Positions 1 to 37,718 are shown, counted from the first letter of the stretch. The stretch is DNA of 64,000 nucleotides from Odontesthes bonariensis (GCF_027942865.1 NC_134515.1:26062227-26126226); one strand, 5' to 3'. Notes: a model not told the origin generated them from the letters alone. A program made the numbers and translations.

Positions 1-880
1 TTTAAGACATTTAATTCAATTTCTTGATAAGGGGGTATCTTAACGTTGATAGACTGTTGAATGTCTCAGTCTGGCTTACGTGCGTGTCTTGTGATTTTCA
101 ACTTATATCTTATATCAACTTATAACATGTGGAAATGGTATCCAAATGTGTTTTGTTTGGCTAAGATTTCGCCATATTTCAATGGGAAGATTGGCCTGGA
201 GCAAGCTGGTCAACGATGTCTTCCACATTTTATTATTCCAAATTTAAACGCATAAGCCAAACAGAAACGAAAACGATCTCAACCAGAGAGTGCAGTCGGT
301 TGTAAAACCACATAAAGGAAACGTGTTTCCTCTATGATCCTGTTAACACGAGCAAGTTATTCCGTAAGGTAGCAGATGAGTCGTTGGAGCCGACCGACAT
401 TGTTTTCTTCAGCTAGCTTGAGTTAGCTAACCACTACATTTGAGTGTTAGTAAATCCACAGGCTGCTAAACTAATGCTTTCAAACAATGCCAGCTGAGAA
501 ATGCAATGCTGTGTGCTCATACACAAACACGGATGTCATACCTTCGATGTAAATTATTATTTTCCTGTTGTTGTTAGATTCGCTCAGCAAAGCCAGCAGA
601 GGCTTCCATTTTCTTTGCCTAGCTGTTCAAAATCTCGCGAGAACTGTGATCGGAATTCCGAGTCGGAAAGCACCGTTGATTCTCGTTATTTTCTAGTCAG
701 TTGCTCAGCAATTTTGTCGGATTTGTGGTAACTTCCAAAGAAGGATAATTGACACTGAAATGGGAACGAGGTAGCACAGGGAACAAATCTATTTCTGAAT
801 TTTATTTTATTTCCATGGCTGCAGGGAAAGTTTAGATTTTCACATCAGTAAGGGGGGGGGGAAAAAAAACTACACAGCTT
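1..880. other. Flank downstream of zmynd8, no gene called
   Basis: No ORF longer than about 76 codons and no recognisable protein similarity were seen here. The only notable signal is a TCTCGCGAGA palindrome at 633-642, listed separately. The DNA lies beyond the probable 3' end of zmynd8 and may contain the promoter of a neighbour transcribed leftward out of the window. Confidence 0.4.
633..642. promoter_or_regulatory. TCTCGCGAGA core-promoter palindrome
   Basis: The 10-mer TCTCGCGAGA is present exactly. In vertebrates this palindrome is a known promoter element, often bidirectional, in housekeeping genes that lack a TATA box. There is a small cluster of CpGs around it but no clear first exon. 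Since zmynd8 is transcribed leftward and ends near 900, a promoter here would most simply serve a gene to the left of the window. Assignment to a gene is inference. Confidence 0.4.
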
Positions 881-889
881 CAGCACGAA

Positions 890-1870
890 ATTTACAAGAA
901 CATTTTTTTTATTTTTTTCTTCACAAGTCCATTTATGTATGTACAATATGTAAACAAGAACAAGACACAAGCTCAACACAAACATGCTCACAGGAAATAA
1001 CTGACAATAATGCAGTTTTTATTCATGTCTAACCAGTTCTTAGACAACACCTGACTGGGATTTCTATTCGCTTTGGGTCACCAGCGACACAGAGACTTCA
1101 CTCAGAGCTGACATTCATGTGTAATTGATTTTCAAATAACTGTTGGGTTTTGTTGTTTGTTTGTTTTTTTTAGACACATAGAAATGAGATTTCTATGCGA
1201 TTTCAATAAACATACTATAAAAACATATAACACTATAAATATTGTTCAGGTATCTTCTTACAAAAACTTTGTACAGTTTACATTTTTTAGTCTTTTTAAT
1301 AAATCAGATATTTTCATGTGGCCTATACAGCATGGAACTACAATACAAAACTGGTATTAGACAGAAATGCCACCACTGACGTATTAAGGACATGACTTGA
1401 TGGATTGAAATGTAATCTTTAAAACCTCCGTGACTCAAAAACACCTCAGTCGACATGAAACAGATGAGGTTTAAACCAAAAAGGTGAAACTTGGTTGGGA
1501 TAAAAAATATCTCTGGCATTGTGATGAATGCGTATCAACCGTGAAAGGCCGTTTCACTTGTTTCGTCTCACAATATGGAGAACGATCAACAAAATAAAAC
1601 AGCGGCAAAGTACTTCAGAGCAGCATTGAAAGTGATGATGTAGAAAATAATCTGTCAGTTGATACAATCATGATCAGAGCGGGGGAAAAAAAAGGTAGTA
1701 ACAGAGCTAGAACACAAAACTACATGATGAAAACGTACAGACTCACATTTAATTTCTCAAGACAGATTTACTTTCACATGGTGAATTGACCTGAACACAG
1801 ATGGGGGGGGGACTGAGAATGAGGGGTAAACCAAGAACCGTCCACCAAGCAGATGTACAAATGGGAATGG

Positions 1871-1902
<32 letters not shown>

Positions 1903-1993
1903 GAAGTGATTTGTCAAAAAAATAAAAATAATAAGTGCAGGCCCCCCTCAAGCACCAAGTTTGGCAGCACTAAAAGTGCCTGTAGTGTAGCAG
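890..1993 (-). other. zmynd8: Probable zmynd8 3' UTR
   Basis: This AT-rich stretch follows the zmynd8 stop codon (1994-1996). A minus-strand AATAAA is read at 913-908, which would end the transcript near 890. Within it lies a pure run of 30 A on the plus strand (1871-1900), which is a U30 tract in the sense transcript. No coding potential was seen. The exact cleavage site cannot be set from sequence alone. Confidence 0.5.
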
Positions 1994-18883
<16,890 letters not shown>

Positions 18884-19060
18884 GGCTGCCTGACACACTG
18901 TTATGTCAACACTTATAAAACATGGAGGACACTCTCAGCCCTCAGCCGGGGAAGGCTCCGCTCTTCAGGCAAGGCGATCAGGCCCCGGTCATGTTAGCCA
19001 GATCCTGACTGGTCGCTTCCCTCACAGGCAAGATACAAGGCTGCCCCTGATTGGACGAAA
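18884..19060 (-). promoter_or_regulatory. zmynd8: Candidate zmynd8 promoter / 5' UTR
   Basis: This region lies immediately upstream of the first coding ATG and has higher GC than the surrounding DNA. A CCAATCAG box on the minus strand (19054-19047) is placed plausibly for a CCAAT promoter. No TATA box was seen at a suitable distance. The true start may instead lie further right, with this segment as an intron. Confidence 0.35.
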
Positions 19061-20319
19061 TGTTTCCTGAGTAATTATCTTTGTTCAGTGCAGGCAGGGG
19101 CAGCACTGTGAGAGTCAGAGACAGGGGAAGAAAAATAAGCAGAGAGCTAGGTATAAAAATCACAAAAATGGACGATTAATACGAGCATTTCTGACGTACA
19201 AACCCTTTGTAACAGTGGTTTGAAGCTTCCAAGTGTAGAATCTGGAGGTAGCCGTCTTAGATGAAGGCTTTAAGAGGAACTGGCAGCATGTAGAGTGTCA
19301 GAAGCAGGACACCATGGCTTCTCTGCACAAGCCTCCATATTTTGTGTGGAGAGGGCCTTTGTTTAAACTCCTCCCTCGCTCTGGCTGTCTGTAGAAAAAG
19401 GAGAGGTTACAGCTCCTTACCTATTTTCACCATTTAGTATGCAAAAAAAGGCTGTGATGACGAGGCGGCAAAAAGGATCAAACATCTACATTTATCTATA
19501 TTTGTGAAGTGCGTAGAGAAGATAATAAATAAGATCTCTGTTTCGAGCTAACAACTCATTTGAATGAGATCCTTAAATGTTGTTGCTTTACATTGTGTAT
19601 AATACAGTAACCCAGTGCCAGTCAGCCAAACAAATATCTGCAAGGCAAATGTTTAGCAGACTATAGTGAAAATACATTTTTGTGTTATACACATGTCCCT
19701 TTGTCCTTCTCCACACACACGGGATCAAAATCAAATGGCCTACTGAATAGGAGAGAGTGTTGAACCAGTAATCCATAGTTAAACATGAACTAAATAAATA
19801 AACAGATTTTGGTGCTCCTTTGGACTTTCAGAAACTAATCTACATAATTCAGTATCATAAAAAGAGGGAGAAAAAACTCTATATTAGACAACAATCCATA
19901 ACAACAACCTTGTAGGCAAAGTGAGTTTACTGGAGCTGTGATTCGGTGCGTTCAAAGCGCTTCTTTTACTCCATCAAGTCATGTTAAAATGTTCAATGTA
20001 ACTGCCTGTATTATATAAAAAAACACAAAATAGTTCTTCTGTTTCGACAGCTGCCATATTTTGCTCAACATTAACACACTGTAGTTCACACTTTAGGTGA
20101 AGAATTTTACACATAACAAGTTGGATTTTTGTGGCCTCTTTTGTCCACTTCAGCATTGCAGGATTTGTATGACCCTGTCTTACACTAAAATGTGTTACCA
20201 CTACTCTTACTATCCAAAACACAAACTATGGTTAATTGTTTAACAAACAAGACAGAGAGTTACATAGTGGAACAAGAACAGTTGACTAATACTTTAAAAC
20301 CACGTTAATTTTACAGAGG
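19061..20319. other. Divergent intergenic DNA, nothing recognised
   Basis: This AT-rich DNA between the zmynd8 start and the tRNA gene contains only short random ORFs. I saw no repeat family or conserved motif that I could name. Confidence 0.4.
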
Positions 20320-20323
20320 AAAA
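20320..20323 (-). terminator. Pol III T4 terminator of tRNA-Lys
   Basis: AAAA on the plus strand gives TTTT in the tRNA-Lys sense strand, 7 nt past the mature 3' end. Confidence 0.75.
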
Positions 20324-20330
20324 GGAAGTA

Positions 20331-20403
20331 CGCCCAACGTGGGGCTCGAACCCACGACCCTGAGATTAAGAGTCTCATGCTCTACCGACTGAGCTAGCCG
20401 GGC
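20331..20403 (-). tRNA. tRNA-Lys(CTT)
   Basis: The minus strand gives a complete 73-nt cloverleaf. The acceptor stem GCCCGGC pairs with GTTGGGC using two G-U pairs. The D arm carries the A box (TAGCTCAGTCGGTAGAGC), the anticodon loop is CTCTTAA, giving anticodon CTT for lysine, and the T arm has GGTTCGAGCC (B box). There is no intron, and a G discriminator base follows. A TTTT pol III stop lies 7 nt past the 3' end (plus-strand AAAA 20320-20323). All stems pair, so the gene looks functional. It sits alone between two divergent protein genes. Confidence 0.96.
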
Positions 20404-20653
20404 TATGCAACAGACGCATCCAGCACCATTTGTATATGCAAAACATGGCCGGTTGGTCGGATGACTATTGTTTTCAGATTTGTCTCACGCTGCCCTCTAC
20501 TGCCCAAAGACAAATTGTTCAATTAGAATCGAGTCAGCTGAATGTGACTGAAAATCAATGATAGTGTGTTTAAGGAAAACTTTTTCCCCGACAGATAAAC
20601 GCCCATTCATCCACAAAAAAAGAAAAAAACAATAACAGCAATTAAGGGTGGGT

Positions 20654-20654
20654 G

Positions 20655-20729
<75 letters not shown>

Positions 20730-20853
20730 TTTATTTTCGAACATGTATAAAAAATGTATGTTCTATTTGTGCATACAAAATAAAGAAAAAGAGAAATTAA
20801 AAAAAGTGCTAATACATAAAAAAACACTGCACATTGTTTGAAAACGGAAGAAG
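20654..20853 (-). mobile_element. LINE 3' end with (TCTA)n tail, copy A
   Basis: Read on the minus strand, about 125 bp (TTCAAACAATGTGCAGTG ... CGAAAATAAAA) is followed by a (TCTA)n array (20654-20729). The same sequence and the same tail occur on the plus strand at 37406-37646. Conserved 3' ends with tandem tetranucleotide tails are typical of non-LTR retrotransposons of fish. The family is not identified, and upstream similarity between the copies stops within about 25 bp of the shared AATGTGCAG, which fits 5' truncation. Confidence 0.7.
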
Positions 20854-20859
20854 ACCAGG

Positions 20860-21540
20860 CTTTTCAAGCCACAAATAGGACCTCTCAGTATCAACTTCTT
20901 CTCTCAGTATCAACTTCTCTCAGTACCTTCACTCATTCTCTGGGTTTCAGCTGCCTGGGGCATTTACTCAGCAGTTCATTCCTGGGGGCCATCTTACTGA
21001 TGTATTCCTGGATCTTTGTTGTTTCATCCTGCATACTGGCTCAGATGCCATCGAGCCTCCTGCCTCCCTCCGTATGTATATATACCACAAAGAGCTGCCC
21101 TTTGTGGCACGATGAGAAATAGACTGTGTGACTATCCACACAATTTATATCTCATCATACCACAAAGGGCATCATCAGCCTTTATCGTGTCTACGAACAA
21201 CGCACAGCTTTTCCGAAACTTTAAAGAGAAACTGAAAGTTCTTTGGTCATCACACTTCAAATGTGTAACTGGGCCTTCGTATTTTCCATGCAGATGGTAT
21301 TTCAGTGTTGACTAGTCAGTATCGTCCTTTTAAAATAGTGAACTTCACAGCAATAATTGAGTATGTAAAAAGATAAACATATAAGCAGGCTCAGTGGGAC
21401 CTGCCGTTCTTTTCTTCTGTGTGTTAAAGATAGTAATTTTCCTCAACATTTATAAAGATAAAAAAAAAAAAAAATTTGGCTATCAGTTTGCAACATCCCC
21501 AGAAACATGGAGCTCCTCGTGCCTCTGGAGTCCTACCACC
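20860..21540. other. Intergenic DNA between LINE end and tram1-like promoter
   Basis: No gene was seen. It contains a short inverted repeat, CCACAAAG/CTTTGTGG, near 21087-21109, and an A14 run near 21461. The minus strand near 20950-21030 may hold decayed retrotransposon coding sequence, but I could not support it. Confidence 0.3.
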
Positions 21541-29613
<8,073 letters not shown>

Positions 29614-31817
29614 AAGAGTTGGGGGGTGGTGGGGTGCGGGGGGTTATGACAATGTGTCATTCTTTTTTTTCTTTTTGTCTACTGCTCCCCTAAACATACG
29701 TTTAAGCACACTGAGAAAGCTTGCGTAGCTTTGTCCCTTTGTGGTTGGAACCCTGTGTTACTGTCTCCTAGACGTGTTCATTATTCATTTGGGTTCGCCG
29801 CAGATGGGACGTTGGCAGGTCAGTGCTGCTTTTGATGCTTTAACAGGATGAATTTAGCTCTTCAAAGTGTCCTTTTGTGTAAAACTACGATCACTCGTCG
29901 GGTACTTTAAGCTGAGTTGCTCCTCTGTAATTCACCGTGGAATCTGTTCGCTTCACAGTACCTTTAAAAAGCCAGTTTTGACTTCAGGGCAACTTCTTAC
30001 GGGAGCGTTAATGTAGAGATGAACTAAGCAGGGTGTCGTTCTAAAGTTTGGGCCTTAATTGATATCCTGCTGTCTTCAGGAAAAGATACAAAACTACTCA
30101 CTCTAGGGGAATGTTTGTGTTATTTAAGGTATTTGGAGGAGCTGTAGCCTGAACAGTGACGCTCGTGTTTAACCTCTCGATCATTTCCCGCCATTATTTC
30201 ACAGCCTTTGCCATTGAAATCCGGTATCTTACAGGATTGAGGCACTTCTTTATGTCTTAGGTTGCTTTTTTTTTTTAAATTCAAATTATTTTTTTTTATC
30301 TCTAACCTGGTAATGAGCCTGTTAAAGGGACTCATCCAGGTTAGGAGAGCCACCAAGAGGAAGCTACACACAACCTGTGACGCTGCACTGTTTGCATACA
30401 GTTCAGTCTCTTACGATGGCATGATAGAAAATTTTAGCCAGTTTTAGCCGGGAGAGCGCATTACTTAGGCCGCATTTCCGTCTTTTCTGGAGTAGTGCAT
30501 GATGGTTTAAAGGTGTTCCTATGCGTGCTGTTGAGCTCTCTCACACGCTACCACACAAACACACACAAAAGCATTCAGTGGCCTTTTTACAACTGCTGCA
30601 AGAGGTTTCACTTATTTATCTTTTGTCATAAACTACAGGTAGTTATTATTTTCTATGCTTTGAAAAGCTATAACCAGCGGTACATAGCAACAGCATTTAG
30701 TTAATCCAAACAATACAATCTTTCTTCAAGTGTCCTTACAATGTTGGTGGTTTGTATCACTCGTTGTGCTCGTGTTGTGTTCTGTTTGCCTTCTCTCTCT
30801 CTCTCTGCTTTTAGTAATTCTTGGGTATTCTTGGGGCGGGCAAGCTTTTCACCACTTGCACCATCAGTTCCATCCCCCGGTTCAGCGGGGAGGGGGTTGT
30901 TTGTGAGTGATCGGGGGGCACTTATTTATGCGTGTACGATATTGTTTAGCTGACTGTGTACGTTTGTGAAATAACTTGGCCTGAATGATGACGACACGGT
31001 GTTCATTGCTCGTCTTGTTTAAGAGGAAAAAAAAAAAAATCGCCTGTGCGAAGAGCATGAAAAGTGACAATGTGTTCATTGAATCCTGCCCTGTGGTTGT
31101 ATTTTAAAATCACATCCTTTTTTTTTGTTGTTGTTTTCGTTGTCATCTTTCATCAGGCCCGTTTCGGTTGTCATGACGCCTGACGTGTGTAAGACACCGA
31201 ATGGTGACTATGTGTGCGGCCTATGGGTTGTCATTTTCTGGATTCTTCCGTGTTCAATGTCTCTGCTCCTCATATTTTCTGTCCCGCGAGAGAGAGACTC
31301 CGTTTGCCAAATGTGGCAATGTTCTGTCCTCCCTGCTGCACCTTTTCGATGATCTTGACATTGCCATGGAGCATGCACACTTCTTTCCTCCAGCTCTACA
31401 CCTGCACCGCTGTGCACAGGACGCCCCGGGCGGATAAAGACTGCGCGGCCTGGGTGTCTGCAGTCGAGGTCCGGGATCTTAGTCCAGAGTAGGGAGGAAG
31501 ATGAGGATGGTGTCTTTTTTTTTCTTTTTTTCTCTGTTTTGTGCTTCTTCTTTGGAATGAATTTGGGTAGTCTTAAGGCCTGTGTTTGTGTATGGCATTG
31601 TCATAGGAGGAAAGGACGAGCAGAGGGCTAATGTACCAGCCTCTCGTTAAACTGTCTCAGAAGTAAAAGATGACAGCTGACTTAACCCTACACTGTACTA
31701 AAAAAATGTGTCAGATTTTTAAGCTATTTTTATAGAGGGAAAACTGTTTTACTGTTGTTCAGTATACACTTGTGAATATTTGTTTTGCATCCATGTTATG
31801 AATTGGTTGTTTTATAA

Positions 31818-31828
31818 CACACACACAA

Positions 31829-31897
<69 letters not shown>

Positions 31898-31900
31898 CAC
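31818..31900. repeat. (CA)n(TA)n compound microsatellite in 3' UTR
   Basis: A CA run passes into about 23 TA units and then ACACAC again. It lies inside the inferred TRAM1-like 3' UTR. Confidence 0.9.
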
Positions 31901-32817
31901 ATAAAGAATGAAGCTTGCTGAACTGTTAGTGTGTCTATACGTTGTTGTATGAGTGTATATTTTTCTTAGCTTAATGGTTTATGTAACTCCATGGCCTTAT
32001 TAGAGCAAAGTGAACTCAGTTGTATAACAGTGCTCAGTTAACACTATGCTGCAGATGTACATTGCAGCTTTCACAATTACACGTTTCACAACATCAGTTT
32101 TAAAAAAGAAAAAAGAAAAATCTGATCAGAAGAGTGACTGGTCAGTGTGGTCGTCTTCTTTTCTTTGTCCAGCAGGAGACGGGGCCCAGTTGTTAAGCCG
32201 ACAAAGTTGATTTTTTTTTTCCCGGGTGAGAACATCTGTAGGCTTTTCTAGCTCATCAGATGTCGCACTGTGCAACAGTCAGGCTCTGAAACACGAGCCG
32301 CACGGCAGCGCAAGGCCCCGCCGCTTTGAGACACAATAGCCTGTATAATCCCACAGGAATGCACCCCCCCTCCCCCCTTTTTTTGTATGTATTCTGCACC
32401 GTAACACTGCTCACTTGTTTCTGCGTCGATCCTATTCAGTGAAATACAAATTGGAGTTGCTCGATTAAAACTGTGTCATTTTGTCATTGTTGGAAACTGA
32501 AACAAACAAACAAACAAAAAAAAATGCAATGAATTTAATATACGTGCAACCTGTAGGTGGCAACAGTTGTTAAGCATTAGAACATGAGATTACCTTTAAA
32601 AAAGAAGACCTGCATAGAAGAGACACACAATGTTTATTGTGTTCTATGAATTCAATTCGCATTGTTCTTGATTCGTTTTTATTTTTGCTGCTTGTTTAGA
32701 GATGTAACAATATTTTTCCTTTTTGAAATATGTCACCTGATCTGCTCTGAAGATATATATTTATGCAGATTCTTTTGATCATTTTCCTTTGTCACTATGT
32801 TTTTTTTAAATGTCTTG

Positions 32818-32823
32818 AATAAA
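32818..32823 (+). terminator. Poly(A) signal AATAAA
   Basis: A canonical hexamer followed within about 30 bp by a GT-rich element. This is the best candidate for the 3' end of the TRAM1-like transcript. Confidence 0.65.
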
Positions 32824-35800
32824 GCTTTTGTTCACTACCCAAAACTTGTCGGACCTACTATGTGTTTTATTTCTTGTTTTTTTTTTACATACTGTCCACA
32901 GGCGGAATTTTAGAACTGTCTCCATGGAAACTCCATGAAAAGGACATACAAACACACTGCCGTCTGAAAGTGCACAGTAAATTGGGATAGCAGTGGATAA
33001 TTACCCACTTTTGAGCCAAGCTGGTGAGGAAAGTCCCACATAAAGCCGAGAAAATCTCAAGATATTCCCTTCTGGGGCTTCCTCAACTCACCGACTGTTT
33101 CTTACACATTTCCACCCATTTCACTTAAAGATCTATTAGGGAACTTACTTGATTGGAAGTGTTTTTGTTTGAGCTGGTGTAATGAGCAAAAATTGGTCAA
33201 GCTGTACTTGAAGACTATATACCACCAGGGGGCAGCGCTGAGCCTTTTGCCTGAGGGACGGAGTCGGTCTGTAGGGGCATAGCTGCATGCAGACCTGCAT
33301 TAATAAATCAGTAGCCGGTAGGAGAAAGACAAAGACGTTGTTTTATCTCAAAATATGTTGCACAGCACTCTCGAAACACACTGTAGTGCTTAAAAAATGA
33401 TCCCAATGATGGCTTAAAACATGTCTCCATTCAAATATAATCCTATATTTTAGGTAGGAGGTCACAGCTTGACTGGTTTTTGTCTACCGGGGCATTATGA
33501 TATCTGCATTAATGAATGGGGAAGAATAAGGAAAACACAGATATGAGACACCTGCAGCTCGCGGCTAATGTGTTCTTTCAGACTTAATGGCTTTTCTTCA
33601 CGCAGTCAGACATTTTGATGGATCAGTGGCAACGAGAGAGGCAGGCTGGAGCTCTGCAGGGTTACCATGAGGACAGGAGTTCACTCGCACGCTCTTCCAT
33701 CAAGCACATACGCACACTGATGGCGGTATCCCCGACCCAAACAGACACGACCCCAACCAGCTTGCAAGCGTGCCCCACAAGAGAACTTGCAGAAAAAGTT
33801 CAAAAGAAAGGGACTGGGTAATGCAAGGGAATAATCACTTTTTCATTTCCTTTCTTTCATCCAATGAGGATAAATCTCTTGCTGAATTGTCACTATTATG
33901 TGTAATTTCCATATAAATTAGCTTCATTAAAATGGGAGTACTTTCTTGTTTAACGAAGCTCATTTGAAATTCTATATTTAATAAGACGTGTAATCCCAGG
34001 CTTGCAGACTAATAGCCAACAATTAGCAGGACAGGAGCACGCGTGTGTGCATGTGCGTAATCTCCTGGAAGTAGTGTAGCTTCTCGGTGTTATTCACATT
34101 GGTTGTCTAAAATAAGCAAAATGGCTCGCAGCTGCTCTCCCAGTCTCCCAGTTGCTCGCAATGATCCATGAAGATGGGTGGAGATGGAAGATGCTCGCGA
34201 CCTCGTGGTTATTTGTGGGTGAGCGGACGAGAAGGGAGTGTGCGAGGTGAGCAACAGAGCAGGTGCAGAGCGATGAAGGAGAAAGAGGTAGAAGAGGTGG
34301 AAACATCTGGAGCGATCTGAGAGGCATGAGCAAAAAGCAGAAGAGAGAAAAAGGAAAATGTTAAAAGGGAGAGGTGGAGAAACAGACAAACAATGCTGAG
34401 AACAAAATAGAGAGGTGGGTGTGTGTGTGAGAGAAGAGGAGAATAGTTGCCACATCATTGTCCGTCAGAGCCTGCAAATGCTAATTAGAACGAAGTCCTA
34501 ACTGGAACAGACAAGGGGAGGAAAGGTGAAATGAAGAGGCGGTACACAGCAGTAAGATAAATGAGGAAATGAAAAGGCTGGAAAATAAATTTTAGTCTGC
34601 ATTACTCCAGTCGCCACCTTTGTACCGTTTGGATTGTGCACGCTTATGTTGATGCGTGTCGTTGCTTTGATCAGGCTGGTCCGTTTAAAAGGAAAAGATT
34701 TAGCAATAACTAGGCACAAAAAAAAAACAACCAAAAGGCTTCTTGAGGGAACTGATGTAAATGCAGAAAACAGAAGAGTTGTACACAGAAATATTAAAAC
34801 ACTCTAGGTATAAACAGTGCTGCATGTGTATGGAAGTTCATGACAGACGAACTGATTAAAAACCGCACAAAACTAATTTAAATGTAAATCTGTCTTAAAG
34901 TCAGGATTTGAGTAAAGCCAAGAACACATTAATAAGCATAGAATCAATAAGGTCTTTTTCTTCAAAAATAATTATTTTATCCATTAAAATGGCTTAGATG
35001 CTCTTCTGTCTTTGGTGTGAGTGGCTCTATGAATACCTAAAGTAGTCCAGACCTCAATAAATACTACGCCTGCAGCTTGAGCCCACCTGCTCCCTGTTGA
35101 CTGCTCCCTACTCCAAAAAAAGTGGTGAGTTGTGTTCTCGTAAAAAAAAAATCAACTCGACATGTTCAAACCAGATTCTATGTCTGAAGAAGATGACAAA
35201 ATCAAACACAGTAGCAATCAAGTTGTTGTCACTAACCTTTGTAGTGTATGGGCATGGGCACCTTGGAACCACCGCAGATGGCACTGTGAGGATCGTGTTC
35301 TTTGATTTCCCCGACATCGTGCAACATCATCCAGCCAGCACTACTAAAGAGAAAACTCAAGAGAACACAGGTGGATGCTTCAACAATCACATGAATGTTT
35401 GACTATTTCACAAACAGACCACAGTTTATGAGACTCGAGGGTTGTCTGTCTGAGAAGCTGAGCAGCATATGAGCACAACAGCAGACTGTACTCTCCCTAT
35501 TTCTCTTCACTCTGTACACTTCGGACTTCGAATACAACTTGGGAGTCCTGTAATCTGCAGAGATACTTGCTTTGCAATTACTTTGCAGTTGTGGGGTGTG
35601 TCAACGGTGGACGGGAGGCCTAGTACAGGGAACTGGTGAAATGCTTTGTGTGTGGGAACAATCGCCTAAGGACAAAGGGGGCGATTGTTGATTTTTAGAA
35701 GGACCGGGAATATCTCCATCTTGGGAGAAGAGGTGGTGGAGCGCATAAACTCAAGTATTTACCAAGACAACACATTAAACAGGAAATGCAACAATAACAC

Positions 35801-36619
35801 TGACAAGACTTGTTGAGGAGACTTAGGTCCTCCAACAATTGCAGCAAAAGGATGCATATCTTCCATAAATCTGTGACGGGGAGTGCAATTTTATTTGCAG
35901 CCATCTCTTGGGGCAGCATCAGAGCCAGAGAAAAAGAAATAGTGTTACATAAAGGAAGTTGCTCATAATGGACAACACTGCACACCCTCTATACAATTTG
36001 GTGATAAAACAACCGAGTGCTTCAGTCAGAGGCTTCTTCAGCTCTGCTGCTATTAGGGAAGTTGCAGTAGTTCATTCCTGCTTACAAAATAACCTTTCAT
36101 AATGACCCTTTATAATGACAATCTCTTATGAATTCTTATTGATATCCTGCTGTAACAACATGATTTCCCTTTGAGGGAATGATAAATTATCAATTACCTC
36201 TCTTGCCCCTGCTTTCGTGCTTCTGTCTTAAGCTGTCTCAATCATAATAAATAACAGCTGGAAAAGCGAACAAAAAATATTTTCAAAATTGTGACTCGTG
36301 TTATCTATACCGTATGGCTCTATACAATGTCAGCAACACAACAGTTATCAACTGGACTACATATGTTAGCAAATGGCTAATATTGTATCGCTAATGTTAG
36401 ACAAACTGTACTCAAAATAATCAAGTCCCACACATACCTGCCTCCATTTAGGTTTCACAATGCAAATATTCTAGTGTGAGGACAGATGTTCAGAGTAAAT
36501 GTATTATGGTGCTGTATTAATGACAGCTTTTACAATGACCACACTGAATCCACAGAGCCAAAACTGAACTTTGACAGAAGTTACACTGTAATATTTTTTT
36601 CTCAGTGTGATTGAAGGCA

Positions 36620-36790
36620 GGGCTGGTTCTCTCCAGGCACCCTGCCTTCCTCCCACAGTTAAAGAATATGTATGTTAGGCTAATTGGAGCTTCTAAATTG
36701 ACCGTAGGTATGAATTGTTTCTGTGTTGGCCCTCTGATGGACTCGTAACCATTCTGCAGGGTATACCCTGCTCTGTGACAGCTGGGATCG
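36620..36790 (+). mobile_element. Old SINE-type repeat fragment
   Basis: The sequence contains TCCTCCCACAG, GGCTAATTGG, CTAAATTGACCGTAGG, GATGGACTCG and CAGCTGGGATCGG in order. This is the body of a very common fish repeat with a tRNA-like head. The head is missing and the copy is diverged. Family identity is from memory. Confidence 0.6.
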
Positions 36791-37405
36791 GCACCAACCC
36801 TCCCACAACACTGAATATTGTAAGGTGATTACAGAAAATTAAATTCACCATTAAATCATTCTGAAATGCTAACTTAGCTATTTACAGATGCTAAATTAAG
36901 TGATCTGAAAATGATGTGTTTACATGCCTCAAAGCATTTAAACAGAATGTAACTCTTTTGATAAGTGCAAAGGTCCGAACAAATATGAAAAGAATGTGCG
37001 TATCGAGCTGTGAGTCAGGAGACAGAAATAAAACAAAGTGCAAATATAAATCTGTTTAAAAAAAGGAACAAAAAAATATTTTTAAACAAGTACATGGAAG
37101 AGGAAGTATGTGAACGGAGGATGATGAGGGATAAATATATGAATAGAATAGGGTTAATTGTTATATTGTAATTTACTTAGTATATGGTATATATTTATTT
37201 ATGGGGATATTTATATATATATATTCATATTTACATTCATATTTACAAGGATATGTATGTAGTATATATTTATTTTTGTGATTATATATTTATATAGATG
37301 TTTAGGAAGTGTATATATGGCATATATTTATATAGGTGTATTGTAGTTAGGATATTTACAAACTGAAGAGTAGTTAAAAGGGGTTGGAAACTAAAAGAGT
37401 ATTGT

Positions 37406-37532
37406 ACTTCTTCCCTTTTCAAACAATGTGCAGTGTTTTTTTATTTATTAGCACTTTTTTTAATTTCTCTTTTTCTTTATTTTGTATGCACAAATAGAAC
37501 ATACATTTTTTTTATACATGTTCGAAAATAAA

Positions 37533-37589
<57 letters not shown>

Positions 37590-37598
37590 CCTACCTAC

Positions 37599-37646
<48 letters not shown>
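37406..37646 (+). mobile_element. LINE 3' end with (ATCT)n tail, copy B
   Basis: The inverse partner of 20654-20853. About 130 bp of shared sequence ends in CGAAAATAAAATCTATC and then a tetranucleotide array of about 110 bp, interrupted by a CTAC variant block at 37586-37599. Upstream DNA (about 37080-37400) is AT-rich and could be more of the same element. Confidence 0.7.
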
Positions 37647-37717
37647 AAAGTGGGAAAGTATTCTTTGTGCTAAAAATGTTGTCTTAAACTTAGACTGTTT
37701 GCAATATGACTCTTTTT

Positions 37718-37718
37718 T

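Larger units (their letters stand above)
29614..32845 (+). other. Long 3' UTR of the TRAM1-like gene
   Basis: About 3.2 kb without a plausible ORF follows the stop at 29611-29613. It ends near a canonical AATAAA at 32818-32823, itself followed by a GT/T-rich stretch (TGTGTTTTATTTCTTG). Earlier weak signals could give shorter forms. A (CA)n(TA)n array lies inside it at 31818-31900. The extent is inferred from the strong signal and the lack of other genes. Confidence 0.6.

Noticed and set aside
33615-33821. 68-codon ORF after the tram1-like gene
   Set aside because: No similarity recognised and no evidence of a downstream exon. It lies beyond the poly(A) signal.
37080-37400. Possible longer LINE body upstream of copy B
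   Set aside because: The DNA is AT-rich and repetitive, and it does not match copy A beyond the shared 3' end, so the extension is not supported.
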